Counted from the stretch's first letter, positions 1 through 8,834 are shown. The stretch is DNA of 40,367 nucleotides from JAAYQA01 sp964510345 (GCA_964510345.1 CAZEBB010000014.1:1-40367); one strand, 5' to 3'. Notes: a model not told the origin generated them from the letters alone. Numbers and translations: made by a program.

Positions 1-68
1 TTCGTTTCGCGATTCGTGAAGGCGGCCGTACCGTAGGTGCCGGCGTCGTAGCGAAGATCAACGCATAA
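1..68 (+). CDS. tuf: Elongation factor Tu, C-terminal end (partial)
   Basis: The first 68 bases, read in the frame starting at position 3, encode a tail ending RTVGAGVVAKINA and then TAA. This is the typical C-terminus of bacterial EF-Tu (beta-barrel domain 3), the GTPase that delivers aminoacyl-tRNA to the ribosome. Only about 21 codons are present and the rest lies upstream of the window. A strong terminator follows, so tuf is not obviously read through into the next genes. In many Firmicutes tuf is followed closely by rpsJ; here about 8 kb of other genes intervene. Confidence 0.9.
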   Translation, partial: RFAIREGGRTVGAGVVAKINA

Positions 69-87
69 GAGAATTAGTAAGCAGATA

Positions 88-112
88 GGAACCGGCGCAA
101 GCCGGTTCTTTT
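88..112 (+). terminator. Intrinsic terminator after tuf
   Basis: A perfect 8-bp inverted repeat (GAACCGGC, loop GCAA, GCCGGTTC) is followed directly by TTTT. It lies 20 bases after the tuf stop codon and points in the tuf direction. Confidence 0.9.
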
Positions 113-121
113 GCGTTCCCA

Positions 122-161
122 TACAAAAAGACCGCCAACACAGATGCATGTGACGGTCTTA
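122..161 (-). terminator. Intrinsic terminator for the minus-strand membrane gene
   Basis: Read on the minus strand, AAGACCG and CGGTCTT form a stem around a loop with its own CACA..TGTG pairing, followed by a T tract (TTTTTG). It lies downstream of the gene at 287-733 and back-to-back with the tuf terminator, as expected for converging transcription. Confidence 0.75.
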
Positions 162-286
162 AAAAGGTTATCGTTATCAACGGATCGTCGCGTCCGGAAA
201 ACTCTTCTCGGCACGCTCACGGCCGCTCGGCCAAGATATGGCCTCAAAGAGTATTCCGAATGCTCCTCTCTTATGCAATACCAAGT

Positions 287-733
287 TTAGCGGTTGCCGA
301 CGATGCCGGCGGCGATTCCGCCGATGATCGGGATGTAGTAAATCTCGTAACGGTAAGCGCGCACCATTGCAATGATCTCGATGACGAGAAGCGCGATGGG
401 GACGATGATCGCTAAGAGGCCTAAGATCCCGAAGCCGATGGCAGCACCGACGGGGACAAAAAACAGGGTAGCGAAGAGCCCGACGCCGAAGAACGCAAAC
501 ACCAAATTGATGACGAGACTTAATACGTGCAACAATATGGACTGCATGGAGTGGAATCGGACAAATTCGCTTTCCGTCTCCAAAAAGTAAAACACGATGG
601 GCAGCGCCCAACTGACATATCGTAGACCGGGTACGAAGTTAAGTAGGATCGGTCCGAGATAGGCGAGCAAGGCGATGAGATTCGCCGGCAGTCCGCCGAT
701 CGATGAGTGGTCTGGGTATATTCTTTGATTCAT
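287..733 (-). CDS. DUF4870/Tic20-like small membrane protein
   Basis: A 148-residue hydrophobic protein with about four predicted membrane segments: roughly residues 20-38, 40-52, 63-84 and 92-125. A charged patch VRFHSMQS sits near residue 58. The overall pattern (N-terminal soluble lead, FHSMQSILL-like motif, long hydrophobic C-half) matches the DUF4870/Tic20-like group of small bacterial membrane proteins, whose biochemical role is not established. The ATG is chosen because AAAGGAG lies 7 nt upstream. The gene is monocistronic, convergent with tuf and divergent from the glutaredoxin gene. Another minus-strand reading frame at 177-611 overlaps it but has no membrane logic or ribosome binding site and is taken as a shadow. 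Family assignment is moderate. Confidence 0.7.
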   Translation of the reverse strand: MNQRIYPDHSSIGGLPANLIALLAYLGPILLNFVPGLRYVSWALPIVFYFLETESEFVRFHSMQSILLHVLSLVINLVFAFFGVGLFATLFFVPVGAAIGFGILGLLAIIVPIALLVIEIIAMVRAYRYEIYYIPIIGGIAAGIVGNR

Positions 734-834
734 GTGAATCTCCTTTCGTTATCATTCATGAGATGCCTTACAATTGATACCCCATACCGTGAATAATGTA
801 ACAAAAGTGAGATGTTTTTTTTGGTTACGTAGGG

Positions 835-840
835 TATACT
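835..840 (+). promoter_or_regulatory. Possible -10 box for the glutaredoxin/degV genes
   Basis: TATACT lies 30 nt upstream of the ATG at 870, in an AT-rich divergent intergenic region. No convincing -35 element is seen at 16-18 nt, so this is only a weak promoter suggestion. Confidence 0.3.
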
Positions 841-869
841 GTACATAAGTTTATACAAAGGAGAATTAT

Positions 870-1154
870 ATGAACAAAGATCGTTGGGTCCTATATAGTT
901 GCACATTGTGTTCGCATTGTCCGCAGGCAAAAGCTGTGTTAGACGAAGCCGGTGTGCAATATGCGAATATCGATATCTTGGAGACGCTCGGAGGCTTAAA
1001 GAGATTTTTGGCCATTCGCGATCGCAATGACGCGTTTTTACCCATCAAAGAAGCGGGAGCGATCGGCATTCCGGCGTTGGTCAAGAATGACGGAGAAGAG
1101 ATCCACTTTGACATAGAGACGATGGATCTGTCTGCGCTGCCGAAGAAGGGATAA
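870..1154 (+). CDS. Glutaredoxin-like thiol-disulfide protein
   Basis: A 94-residue protein with a glutaredoxin/thioredoxin-fold opening: a hydrophobic beta strand (WVLYS), then cysteines at 11, 14 and 17, then a helix (QAKAVLDEAG) and a second strand (YANIDI). By alignment with classic glutaredoxins, C14-S-H-C17 occupies the CPYC redox position. The later stretch GIPALV fits the cis-proline loop near residue 67. Members of this family exchange disulfides or bind glutathione or metal; the exact substrate cannot be read. AAAGGAG precedes the ATG by 7 nt. The degV gene follows after only 11 nt, suggesting co-transcription. Confidence 0.75.
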   Translation: MNKDRWVLYSCTLCSHCPQAKAVLDEAGVQYANIDILETLGGLKRFLAIRDRNDAFLPIKEAGAIGIPALVKNDGEEIHFDIETMDLSALPKKG

Positions 1155-1165
1155 ACACTGTACTC

Positions 1166-2047
1166 ATGAGCTATATTTTATCAACCTCATCGACGGCAGA
1201 TATGCCGATTGAGTTTTTTCAGGATCGCGACATCCATTATGTCCCATTCACCTATATCATCGACGAAAAAGAATTCAAAGACGATCTTGGGCAGACGATG
1301 TCCTACGACGAGTTCTTCGATCGAATTGACAAAGGCGCGATGCCAACGACCTCTCAGGTCAATGTGGGGACGTATGTCGAGTACTTTTCGGAGTTTTTAT
1401 CAAAAGGTTTGGATGTCGTCCACTTAGAGTTGTCCTCCGGGATCTCCAGTTCCGCTCAGTCCATGATGATCGCCAAAGAGACGCTGAAAGAGAAGTTTCC
1501 CGAACGAGAGATCTACTTTCACGATTCACTCGCTGCCTCCGGAGGCTTGGGCTTTTTAGTCGACATGGTGGCCGACCGAAGAGACTCCGGTATGAGCGCG
1601 AAAGATCTATCTGATTGGATTGAAGCGAACAAGATGAAAGTTCAACATTGGTTCTTCGTCTCCGACCTCAATCACTTGAAGAGAGGTGGACGCGTCTCGG
1701 CGGCTTCCGCTGCTGTCGGGGGGTTATTGGGTATTTGCCCCTTACTCCATGTCGACGAAAACGGAAAGCTGATCACCAAAGCGAAAGTCCGCGGAAAGAA
1801 AAAAGTCATTACCGAGATCGTCGAGCGGATGAAGACATACGCGTTGGACCGCACCAATTATAGCGGCAAAGTCTTGATCGGCCACTCAGCCAGCCACGGC
1901 GACGCGATGGCGGTGAAAGAGCTGATCGAAAAAGAGTTTCCGTACGTGTCCGATATCAAAATTAATTCCATCGGAAATGTAATCGGCGCGCATACCGGTC
2001 CCGGAGCCGTCTCGCTGTTTTTCTACGGAGACCCGAGAGACATTTAG
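1166..2047 (+). CDS. DegV family fatty-acid-binding protein
   Basis: This 293-residue protein is of normal DegV length and shows the family's marks: an N-terminal S-T-S-STAD(M)P stretch, PTTSQV near residue 60, the SSGISSSAQS loop near residue 90, HLKRGGRVS near residue 168, and a C-terminal IGAHTGPGAVSLFF segment. DegV (FakB-like) proteins bind one fatty acid and present it to a fatty-acid kinase for phosphorylation, feeding exogenous fatty acids into phospholipid synthesis. No fakA gene is in this window, so the partner must be elsewhere. The start is the ATG 11 nt after the glutaredoxin gene, although a canonical ribosome binding site is not obvious there, which suggests translational coupling. 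Confidence 0.9.
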   Translation: MSYILSTSSTADMPIEFFQDRDIHYVPFTYIIDEKEFKDDLGQTMSYDEFFDRIDKGAMPTTSQVNVGTYVEYFSEFLSKGLDVVHLELSSGISSSAQSMMIAKETLKEKFPEREIYFHDSLAASGGLGFLVDMVADRRDSGMSAKDLSDWIEANKMKVQHWFFVSDLNHLKRGGRVSAASAAVGGLLGICPLLHVDENGKLITKAKVRGKKKVITEIVERMKTYALDRTNYSGKVLIGHSASHGDAMAVKELIEKEFPYVSDIKINSIGNVIGAHTGPGAVSLFFYGDPRDI

Positions 2048-2098
2048 TTGCGGCGACAGCCATGACAAAAATCCCAATAGATCGCCGAGGGTAGACGA

Positions 2099-5000
2099 TT
2101 GATCGGATGCACGAAAAAGAGAAAGCAACAACGATATTTATCGAACCGAAAAGTTCCCACAAGATGGCTTCTTATGATGCTGCTGTTTTGCGTGGGACTT
2201 TTTGCGTGCCCGAATGCAGTGAGTGCTGCATCGACGGAATTGGAGAACCGCACGACGATTACGTTTCCGAGGGAGGGATTCTCCAATATTTCCAATGTGA
2301 TTGAATCGAATTATTCTTCTCCAAACGATGTAAAGGTTTCATCACAGAATTCTATCGGATTATCCGATGGTTTGTACGACTCTAGTTTTGTTACTTCGAG
2401 TCAAGCATATAATCTTGCTGAGCAGGATTTTGCGATCACTCTTCGTATTAGTGCCAGAACGGAGGCGTTGATTGGCGTTGAAACTGGAAATGATTTTGGA
2501 ATGGCATTTATTTTCCACAACGACCCCAATTATAGTCCCCAACTGCTATCAGATCGGGGAGCTCTTGGAATTTATGGTCGAGCTGTAGATAATGACAGTC
2601 CGGACGTATTATCGATTATGAACGCATGGGCAGTTGAGATAGATCAGAGAGCATATCGTGACGGTCGATATTATCCATTTGATGCAACGAGTACCCGTTT
2701 CGGAAGTGACTCAGTGAGTCATATTGCATTTACCCGCCCTGATAATGGAAATGCCACAACTAGTACGTATATTGAACACAAGGAAATTCAAGATTTGCCG
2801 CTACCCTACGCTAAGTATAGCTTAAACACCAGAGATCCGCGTAATCACACGTTGCGTGTAACATGGGAACTGGTAGATGCTGGGGAGACTAATGAGAAAA
2901 ATGACAACACCTATTTGATGTCATATTTTTACTACCTAGAAGGTGATGCATCAAGAACAGTCACGAGAACTGCCAGTAAACGTTTCACTTACTCAGAAAT
3001 GTTGAGTTCTTTTGGAAGCGAGGAGCTATACTTTGGAATTAGTGGGAGTTCATCGTCTATCAGTAGTTACCAAGAGGTCTCCTTTCCAGAATTATATCCG
3101 TATACTGTGCGATATTATTTAGAAGGTACTACGGACCCAGTGCCGGGTATTTCCCCTAATCCTAGAATTGGTTATTCTGCTGCCGGTGAGATAGATGCTG
3201 GACCTTTACCTGAGGCCGATCCTTTTTATGAACCGATTGTAGGCCAGGAAACAAAAGGGATTAACTATAGCGGGGCTTCAAAGACTTTTATATTCTACTA
3301 TCGATATATTCCGGATATTCTACCTCCCGTTATCTCACCAATCTACAACCAAACGATCATGGATGGCGACCCAATTGAGGACATCAAGCTGCACTATATG
3401 GACGATCGTTCACTAACCCCAATGGTTACAGTGACCGGTCTTCCACAGGGTGTAACGTATGACACAGTCTCTGATACGATCTCGGGAGTGCCCACGGGGA
3501 TCAATTGGGCTGATCAAGATGCAGTGGCGTATCCGGTCACGGTGACGGTGACGGATGATGAAACCCCTGCAAATTCAGTGACGGAAACCTTCACGATTAC
3601 GGTGCTGCGCGACACGGATGGGGACGGGATTCCGGATATCGACGACTTGGATGACGACGGCGACTGTATTCCGGATGAGAAAGACAATCAACCTAAAGCT
3701 GCTGACACCACGGGAGTCGCTGAGTGGCAGATCACTGCACTTCCTACAATACGCTACACGGAGGGAGACATAGCGGATCTTTCGGGTCTTATACTACAAG
3801 TGACTGAAAAAAGTGGAGCTATCTATGAGTTGACTTATCAGCAACTCGTAGCAGATTCTCGATTTTTGATCACCTCGGCCCATGGTAGCGCCGTGACAGC
3901 CGGCACACATCTCGTGACGATCTCCGCCGTGACGAGCGCCTGTGTGACAGATCTCAATTTTTACTACTACGGGTACCCTGAAGGAAATCTCCCGACGACG
4001 ATCGAGTACACGACCGACGATGAGGGGACGTATCCGTCGACCTACGCGCAAGACGATACGCATGTAAGATATCCGGAGCCGTCGGTGTTGGAATACAAAG
4101 AAGCCAAGCTTTCAAAAACGGCAACAGAGACAAATACGCCGGGGAAATTTACGATCGACTTGCGGATCGAGGGCGAATCCGACCCCTATAAAGAGAAAAC
4201 GGATGTCGTCATCGTATTGGACAACTCCAATAGCATGGCGGGGCGTGTTGTCGAGGTGTCAAGTGATATCCAAATGCTGGTGGAAGATCTTTTGGATACC
4301 GATAAAAACGCAGAAGGAAATCTTCGAATGGCGTTGGTGACTTATGGATCGGTTGTCTTTAACGGGGATGAGAAGGTCGTCGTCGATACAACAGATAAAC
4401 TATCGTATTCAGGTTCTGCACCGGATCACACTTCAGATGCGTTCACGACGGTCGCGCAAGATATTGTCAAATTGCTGCCTCAAAGCGTTCCGGAGGATAA
4501 TACAACCATCGAAAACTATCGCTTTCTTGGTGGTACTTTCACGCAAGCCGGGCTGGAATATGCCGCGAAACTGTTGGAGACAAGCACGGCGACGAATCAG
4601 CTGATCGTTACCATTACGGATGGAGTCCCTACGAGAAGTTATGTCGTCGAATCGGTTCAAGCAGGTACTGAGGGTTTTCAGATCGTCAACTATATGGGGA
4701 TCGATGGATTTGATACGTCCATGATCGCGACTGCTTACGATCCGGTGATCCACTTGCATCAGACGACCTCCTTAAAAGGGTCCGGGGAAAGTTACTGGCT
4801 ATTGGATCGTATCGTCTACAACAATTTTAAGAAGTACATTACCGACTATGTGGTACAGCAAACCCTCGTTTCCGATAACGGATTTGCGACGATGTCTTAT
4901 GCGAGAGATCTACAGCGACAAGGGATTCAGATGGCTTCGATGGGAATCGCACTGGAGGATACTCCCAGTTATCACGGCATTTTCAACCCGGTCCCCAAGG

Positions 5001-8000
5001 CGATTGCCGTCAATAATGTGATGAACCTTGCGAGCGACGAATCGATGTATTGGGACGTGCCAAATCCTGCGGACGTCGACACGTACTTGAGAGAATTGTT
5101 CAACTATCAGTTTCGTCAGGTCAGGGACGGCGAGGTAATCGACCCGATGGGTGAGCGAATCGCTCTTAGCCTGGGAACGGATGGTTTTGATGCATCCGAC
5201 TTTGTGTTGACCGCATCGGACGGTTCGGAGCTAAGGGGCGGCATCATCTATAAGGGAGACACGCCGCTGCAAATCGGGCAGCAATCGCTGCTTCGAGGGG
5301 TCACTGTCACGGAGTCGAACGGCACGCTTTTCATTGACGGACTCAATCTCGGTGAAGGTATGTGGGTGAATCTGTCGTATGATGTCCACCTACTGACAGA
5401 GATGACGGATTTTCAAGAAGACTTTTATTATCAGACGAATGGACGCACAACGCTCGCTCCGGACATCGACAACCCGACAAAGTTACTTGACTTTCCGATC
5501 CCTTCGGTGTCGGGTGACATGGTTGATCTTGTGATTCAAAAACTTTGGCGAGATGCCGATGGGAATAAGTTGCCGGAAGACCGACGAGTACCGGTGACGG
5601 TTCGCGTCAATCAGACGAATTTGGGAACATTGCAGCGAACTCTTCTTCAAACGATCGTATTGGATCCGCAAGAAGGGTGGGAGAAGACTCTCACGGATCT
5701 ACCGGCTTATGACAATTTGGGGAACCTCTATCGTTACACAATTGAGGAAACGGGCAATGCAGCGTTTCAGACGCAGACGGTCTACTATGACCCGGATGGA
5801 CAAGTACTCAGCGTGCAGAGTCTGGACGGGCGTGACGGCAGAGTAGAAATCACCAATACATGGAGAGAGGCGCATGCCCTGTTTCGTAAGGTCGACGGCA
5901 GTGCCGTTCCACAGGCACCGCTCGCCGGTGCTGAGTTTGAACTCTTAGACGCAAGTCAACAGAGGATACGAACGGCGACATCGACCTTCTCCGGCATGTT
6001 GGACTTCGGGATACTTGGGATTGGCCAGTATTATCTTCGAGAGATTATGGCGCCGGAAGGCGGATATCTCCTCGACAATTCATTGCGTTCATTAGTCGTC
6101 CGCCATGACGGGACGTTGGAGTATTCCGGCTCGACGGAGAATCGACTGATTCGAAACTCGAAGGAGACCCTGGCGAAAGTCGCCATCCAAAAGGTAACTG
6201 CAAACACGACGGGCGGGGTCGATGCGATCTCCGGAGCTTCTTTTCAGATTGTGAAGACCGATGGGGTACTACCGTATGACAGCTCAAGTGGTGCGTACGT
6301 CCCCTATTTAGATCCCAACTCCAATGAGACTCTGCGATTCGGCATCTTCGGCGACCTAACTGCGGGGACGTACGAGATCAGAGAGTCACGAGCGCCTTCC
6401 GGTTTCCAAAAAGTGGAGGATATCTATGTCCTTGAGGTAGAGACGGAGATTGATGACTTCGGCAATCGGACAAACGTGATTGTGTACATCATTCGCTACG
6501 AGAATGAATCTGCCCTAGAAAGGGATGAAGGTACAAGTATTTACGAAATTGGATGGGGAGATAACCAATTACCGGAAGACATCATTTTTACCGACCCGGT
6601 CGGTTTTCGCGTAATGAACGAACCGCTTGATCTTCTCTTCCAAAAGCAAAACGAGGAGGGAGACCCACAGGAGGGAGCTACATTTCAATTGTTTCGCGAG
6701 AGTCCAAATGGTATTCCATACCTACGAGCAAATGGAGATACAGTCTCCCTACTCGGTGTGAGAGATGATGAGGGTGACGTTTTAGAAGCAACATCTGCGA
6801 CGGAAGGCAAGTTTACATTTTCGAAGATCACGCCGGGAATTTACTACTTGATGGAACTATCGGCGCCAGACGGTTATGCAAAATACGAGTACCCGATTGG
6901 TCCATTTGAGTTGAAAGAAGACGGTTCGGTAACGGAGACGACCGAATTGTTAGATTTGATACCTTATGCGAATGGCATTGCGGTCCCGATTATCAACCTT
7001 CCGAGTATCGATATTACGTTAACCAAAGTATGGGAAGGTGAGAGGCCTCAGAATCCTACAGATCTATATTTCGTTCTAGAGCGAAAATCATTGACCTTCT
7101 TAGAGGACGAGACCGTCTCCTTTGAAAGAGTCGCGTCATCCTCGCAAATGTTACGCTCGGACGCTCCGGATCAGACGTTAGTCTGGAATGATCTATCGCC
7201 CCGATTTTTCTACCGGATCGTTGAATTAACCGAGCTGGATGGTTATCATAGCCTTCCTTATACATTAATTAGTGAGGATATGACGACGGGAGATAAAGAT
7301 TTTCAGATCATCAACCGGCATGATCCCACCTTGCGAGTAACGCTTCGAGATAAGGACACGAATGATATCTTGCCCTCCTCGTTGCTAACCCTATATTCCG
7401 GGGAGACATCCGATACGGCGACTCTGCTGAGCAATGCGGTGACCGACGCAAGCGGTCGCGCGTCCTTTCCCAATTTGCCGGACGGAACCTATTGGATTAG
7501 ACAAAGGATCCCGCCGCCCGGATACGCGTTGAGTGACGAAGAATTAGGCGCCTTTCGAATCGAAAAAGGTGTGGTATATGCATTGAATCCGGAGACACAT
7601 GTGGAGGAAGAACTGGCTCGCCCCGTCGATCCGGCTACCGGACAACCGACGGTCGACCTTGCAATGTTCAATGTATTAGCGGAAGCGATGCCGCTTACGA
7701 TTTTGAAGACGGACCCGGAGGGCGTGCCGATCGAGGCGTACACGAACGCTGAAGCCAACGAGATGTCCGCCATCTTTGCCGCCTATGAATCCGATCCAAC
7801 CGTTGATCCGAGTACAATGTCTGTGGCAACGGCGACGACGGGACTCATCTCCGATGATGAGACTACGACTGTCAACGAAGCGGCCATAGGCCACTTCCAA
7901 TCAGGAGCTATTTCAAATGTCTTCTCTCCGGGGAAGGAGTATTGGATCGTCGAAACGAAGAGTCCAAAAGGTTATGTAAAGGAGCCGGTCGCACGTAAAC

Positions 8001-8215
8001 TCCGCCTCGACTGGTCAACGGAGTTGGGACGCTACCGATGGGTCGACTACACGGACCCGGAAAATATCGTGCTCTATGATCAAGAGGTCACTTTTCAAAA
8101 TCGCAGGGTCTCGGAGTACCCGGGAACCGGAGGAATGGGGGCTGTGATCTTCATTGCAACGGGTGCGCTTCTGATGGGGACTGCCATACCACTGGCACAA
8201 AAAAGAAAAAAGTAG
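2099..8215 (+). CDS. Giant cell-wall adhesin: lectin, Ig-like, vWA and CnaB/SpaA domains
   Basis: A 2038-residue secreted surface protein. The start is a TTG with GAGGG 7 nt upstream. Domains seen: signal peptide to about residue 43 (hydrophobic core then AVSA|AST); L-type lectin-like domain about 45-330 (GMAFIFHND, GALGIYG, WAVEIDQ); MucBP-like segment 335-405; putative Ig domain 408-504; calcium-binding type-3 thrombospondin-like DTDGDGIPD repeats 505-530; von Willebrand A domain about 700-1010 with MIDAS D708-NSNS and TDG near 840; then a series of CnaB/SpaA-type domains beginning near 1142, 1258, 1357, 1509, 1635, 1742 and 1863, several with E-box motifs such as YTIEETG and YEIRESRAP. The C-terminus is YPGTG at 2007-2011, a hydrophobic helix and KRKK, i.e. 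a sortase signal. Likely role: adhesion to glycan or protein ligands, perhaps as a pilus tip. No sortase or other pilin gene is nearby. The lectin part looks AT-richer than its neighbours, suggesting transfer or recombination. Confidence 0.9.
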   Translation: MIGCTKKRKQQRYLSNRKVPTRWLLMMLLFCVGLFACPNAVSAASTELENRTTITFPREGFSNISNVIESNYSSPNDVKVSSQNSIGLSDGLYDSSFVTSSQAYNLAEQDFAITLRISARTEALIGVETGNDFGMAFIFHNDPNYSPQLLSDRGALGIYGRAVDNDSPDVLSIMNAWAVEIDQRAYRDGRYYPFDATSTRFGSDSVSHIAFTRPDNGNATTSTYIEHKEIQDLPLPYAKYSLNTRDPRNHTLRVTWELVDAGETNEKNDNTYLMSYFYYLEGDASRTVTRTASKRFTYSEMLSSFGSEELYFGISGSSSSISSYQEVSFPELYPYTVRYYLEGTTDPVPGISPNPRIGYSAAGEIDAGPLPEADPFYEPIVGQETKGINYSGASKTFIFYYRYIPDILPPVISPIYNQTIMDGDPIEDIKLHYMDDRSLTPMVTVTGLPQGVTYDTVSDTISGVPTGINWADQDAVAYPVTVTVTDDETPANSVTETFTITVLRDTDGDGIPDIDDLDDDGDCIPDEKDNQPKAADTTGVAEWQITALPTIRYTEGDIADLSGLILQVTEKSGAIYELTYQQLVADSRFLITSAHGSAVTAGTHLVTISAVTSACVTDLNFYYYGYPEGNLPTTIEYTTDDEGTYPSTYAQDDTHVRYPEPSVLEYKEAKLSKTATETNTPGKFTIDLRIEGESDPYKEKTDVVIVLDNSNSMAGRVVEVSSDIQMLVEDLLDTDKNAEGNLRMALVTYGSVVFNGDEKVVVDTTDKLSYSGSAPDHTSDAFTTVAQDIVKLLPQSVPEDNTTIENYRFLGGTFTQAGLEYAAKLLETSTATNQLIVTITDGVPTRSYVVESVQAGTEGFQIVNYMGIDGFDTSMIATAYDPVIHLHQTTSLKGSGESYWLLDRIVYNNFKKYITDYVVQQTLVSDNGFATMSYARDLQRQGIQMASMGIALEDTPSYHGIFNPVPKAIAVNNVMNLASDESMYWDVPNPADVDTYLRELFNYQFRQVRDGEVIDPMGERIALSLGTDGFDASDFVLTASDGSELRGGIIYKGDTPLQIGQQSLLRGVTVTESNGTLFIDGLNLGEGMWVNLSYDVHLLTEMTDFQEDFYYQTNGRTTLAPDIDNPTKLLDFPIPSVSGDMVDLVIQKLWRDADGNKLPEDRRVPVTVRVNQTNLGTLQRTLLQTIVLDPQEGWEKTLTDLPAYDNLGNLYRYTIEETGNAAFQTQTVYYDPDGQVLSVQSLDGRDGRVEITNTWREAHALFRKVDGSAVPQAPLAGAEFELLDASQQRIRTATSTFSGMLDFGILGIGQYYLREIMAPEGGYLLDNSLRSLVVRHDGTLEYSGSTENRLIRNSKETLAKVAIQKVTANTTGGVDAISGASFQIVKTDGVLPYDSSSGAYVPYLDPNSNETLRFGIFGDLTAGTYEIRESRAPSGFQKVEDIYVLEVETEIDDFGNRTNVIVYIIRYENESALERDEGTSIYEIGWGDNQLPEDIIFTDPVGFRVMNEPLDLLFQKQNEEGDPQEGATFQLFRESPNGIPYLRANGDTVSLLGVRDDEGDVLEATSATEGKFTFSKITPGIYYLMELSAPDGYAKYEYPIGPFELKEDGSVTETTELLDLIPYANGIAVPIINLPSIDITLTKVWEGERPQNPTDLYFVLERKSLTFLEDETVSFERVASSSQMLRSDAPDQTLVWNDLSPRFFYRIVELTELDGYHSLPYTLISEDMTTGDKDFQIINRHDPTLRVTLRDKDTNDILPSSLLTLYSGETSDTATLLSNAVTDASGRASFPNLPDGTYWIRQRIPPPGYALSDEELGAFRIEKGVVYALNPETHVEEELARPVDPATGQPTVDLAMFNVLAEAMPLTILKTDPEGVPIEAYTNAEANEMSAIFAAYESDPTVDPSTMSVATATTGLISDDETTTVNEAAIGHFQSGAISNVFSPGKEYWIVETKSPKGYVKEPVARKLRLDWSTELGRYRWVDYTDPENIVLYDQEVTFQNRRVSEYPGTGGMGAVIFIATGALLMGTAIPLAQKRKK

Positions 8216-8218
8216 TAT

Positions 8219-8260
8219 GATAGGGTGTCTCGGAAAAAAGAGTCACCCTATTTCTTTTTC
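8219..8260 (+). terminator. Intrinsic terminator after the adhesin gene
   Basis: ATAGGGTG and CACCCTAT form a perfect 8-bp stem around a purine-rich loop, followed by TTTCTTTTT. It begins just after the adhesin stop codon. Confidence 0.85.
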
Positions 8261-8284
8261 CGCCTTGAAAATGTGAAAAAAGGG

Positions 8285-8313
8285 TTGATTTCTCTATTTA
8301 GAGGCGTTATAAT
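8285..8313 (+). promoter_or_regulatory. Sigma-A promoter of the S10-spc-alpha operon
   Basis: TTGATT (8285-8290) and a perfect TATAAT (8308-8313) are separated by exactly 17 nt. Transcription would start near 8320, giving a leader of about 200 nt before rpsJ. This is probably the main promoter for the ribosomal genes down to rplQ, as no other strong promoter or terminator was noticed inside the cluster. Confidence 0.85.
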
Positions 8314-8319
8314 GATATG

Positions 8320-8522
8320 GTGTCTAAAAGCAGAGCTATGATGTGAGAGGTTGCGGGAACCTACCGGTAATTCTCACGGAGCAGTGCGCCAAAAGGCGGA
8401 CGACAGCTGATCTTTACTGTCCGGAAGCCCTTTTTTTACGGGGGATTGCGACACACCCGGACGGGTGGTAGGGAGAAAGCTGAATGTATGTAGCTATTGC
8501 ATGCAAATTAAAGGAGGAAAAA
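8320..8522 (+). promoter_or_regulatory. Structured S10-operon leader with attenuator-like hairpin
   Basis: The untranslated leader shows three helices. GTGAGA (8343-8348) pairs with TCTCAC (8372-8377). GGC-GGAC (8395-8401) pairs with GTCC (8419-8422) and GCC (8427-8429), with a short internal loop, and is followed by seven T residues (8431-8437), so it looks like an intrinsic terminator inside the leader. CACCC (8454-8458) pairs with GGGTG (8463-8467) around GGAC. S10 operons in bacteria are often controlled by a ribosomal protein, L4 in E. coli, through leader attenuation. The regulator here cannot be read from sequence. Together with the upstream terminator and promoter, this leader fills the 307-base gap before rpsJ. 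Confidence 0.6.
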
Positions 8523-8834
8523 ATGGCAAGACAGCAAAGAATCAGAATCCGATTGCGCGCGTATGATCACGAGCTATTGGATCAATCAGCGGCAAAAATC
8601 GTGGAGGCTACTAAGCGCTCAGGTGCAAAAGTTTCGGGACCGATCCCGCTGCCGACGGAGAAACAAGTGGTAACGATCATTCGTGCCGTACACAAGTACA
8701 AGGATTCCCGTGAGCAGTTCGAACAAAGAACGCACAAGAGACTGATCGATATTATCAATCCCAATCCAAACACTTTGGATGCGCTGAAGAAGTTAAATCT
8801 TCCGGCCGGGATCGACATCGAAATCAAGCTGTAA
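8523..8834 (+). CDS. rpsJ: 30S ribosomal protein S10
   Basis: A 103-residue protein opening MARQQRIRIRLRAYDHELLD, the diagnostic S10 N-terminus. S10 sits in the 30S head and also serves as NusE, a partner of NusB in antitermination. The ATG at 8523 is preceded by AAAGGAGG at the ideal distance; an upstream in-frame ATG at 8484 would add 13 residues but has no ribosome binding site and is rejected. First gene of the S10 operon, downstream of the structured leader. Family-typical length and the conserved RAVHKYKDSREQFEQRTHKR stretch near residues 54-73 leave no real doubt. Confidence 0.98.
   Translation: MARQQRIRIRLRAYDHELLDQSAAKIVEATKRSGAKVSGPIPLPTEKQVVTIIRAVHKYKDSREQFEQRTHKRLIDIINPNPNTLDALKKLNLPAGIDIEIKL

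Noticed and set aside
177..611. Minus-strand reading frame of 144 codons overlapping the DUF4870-like gene
   Set aside because: Arg/His/Leu-rich translation typical of an antisense or shifted frame, no ribosome binding site, and it overlaps a clear membrane protein.
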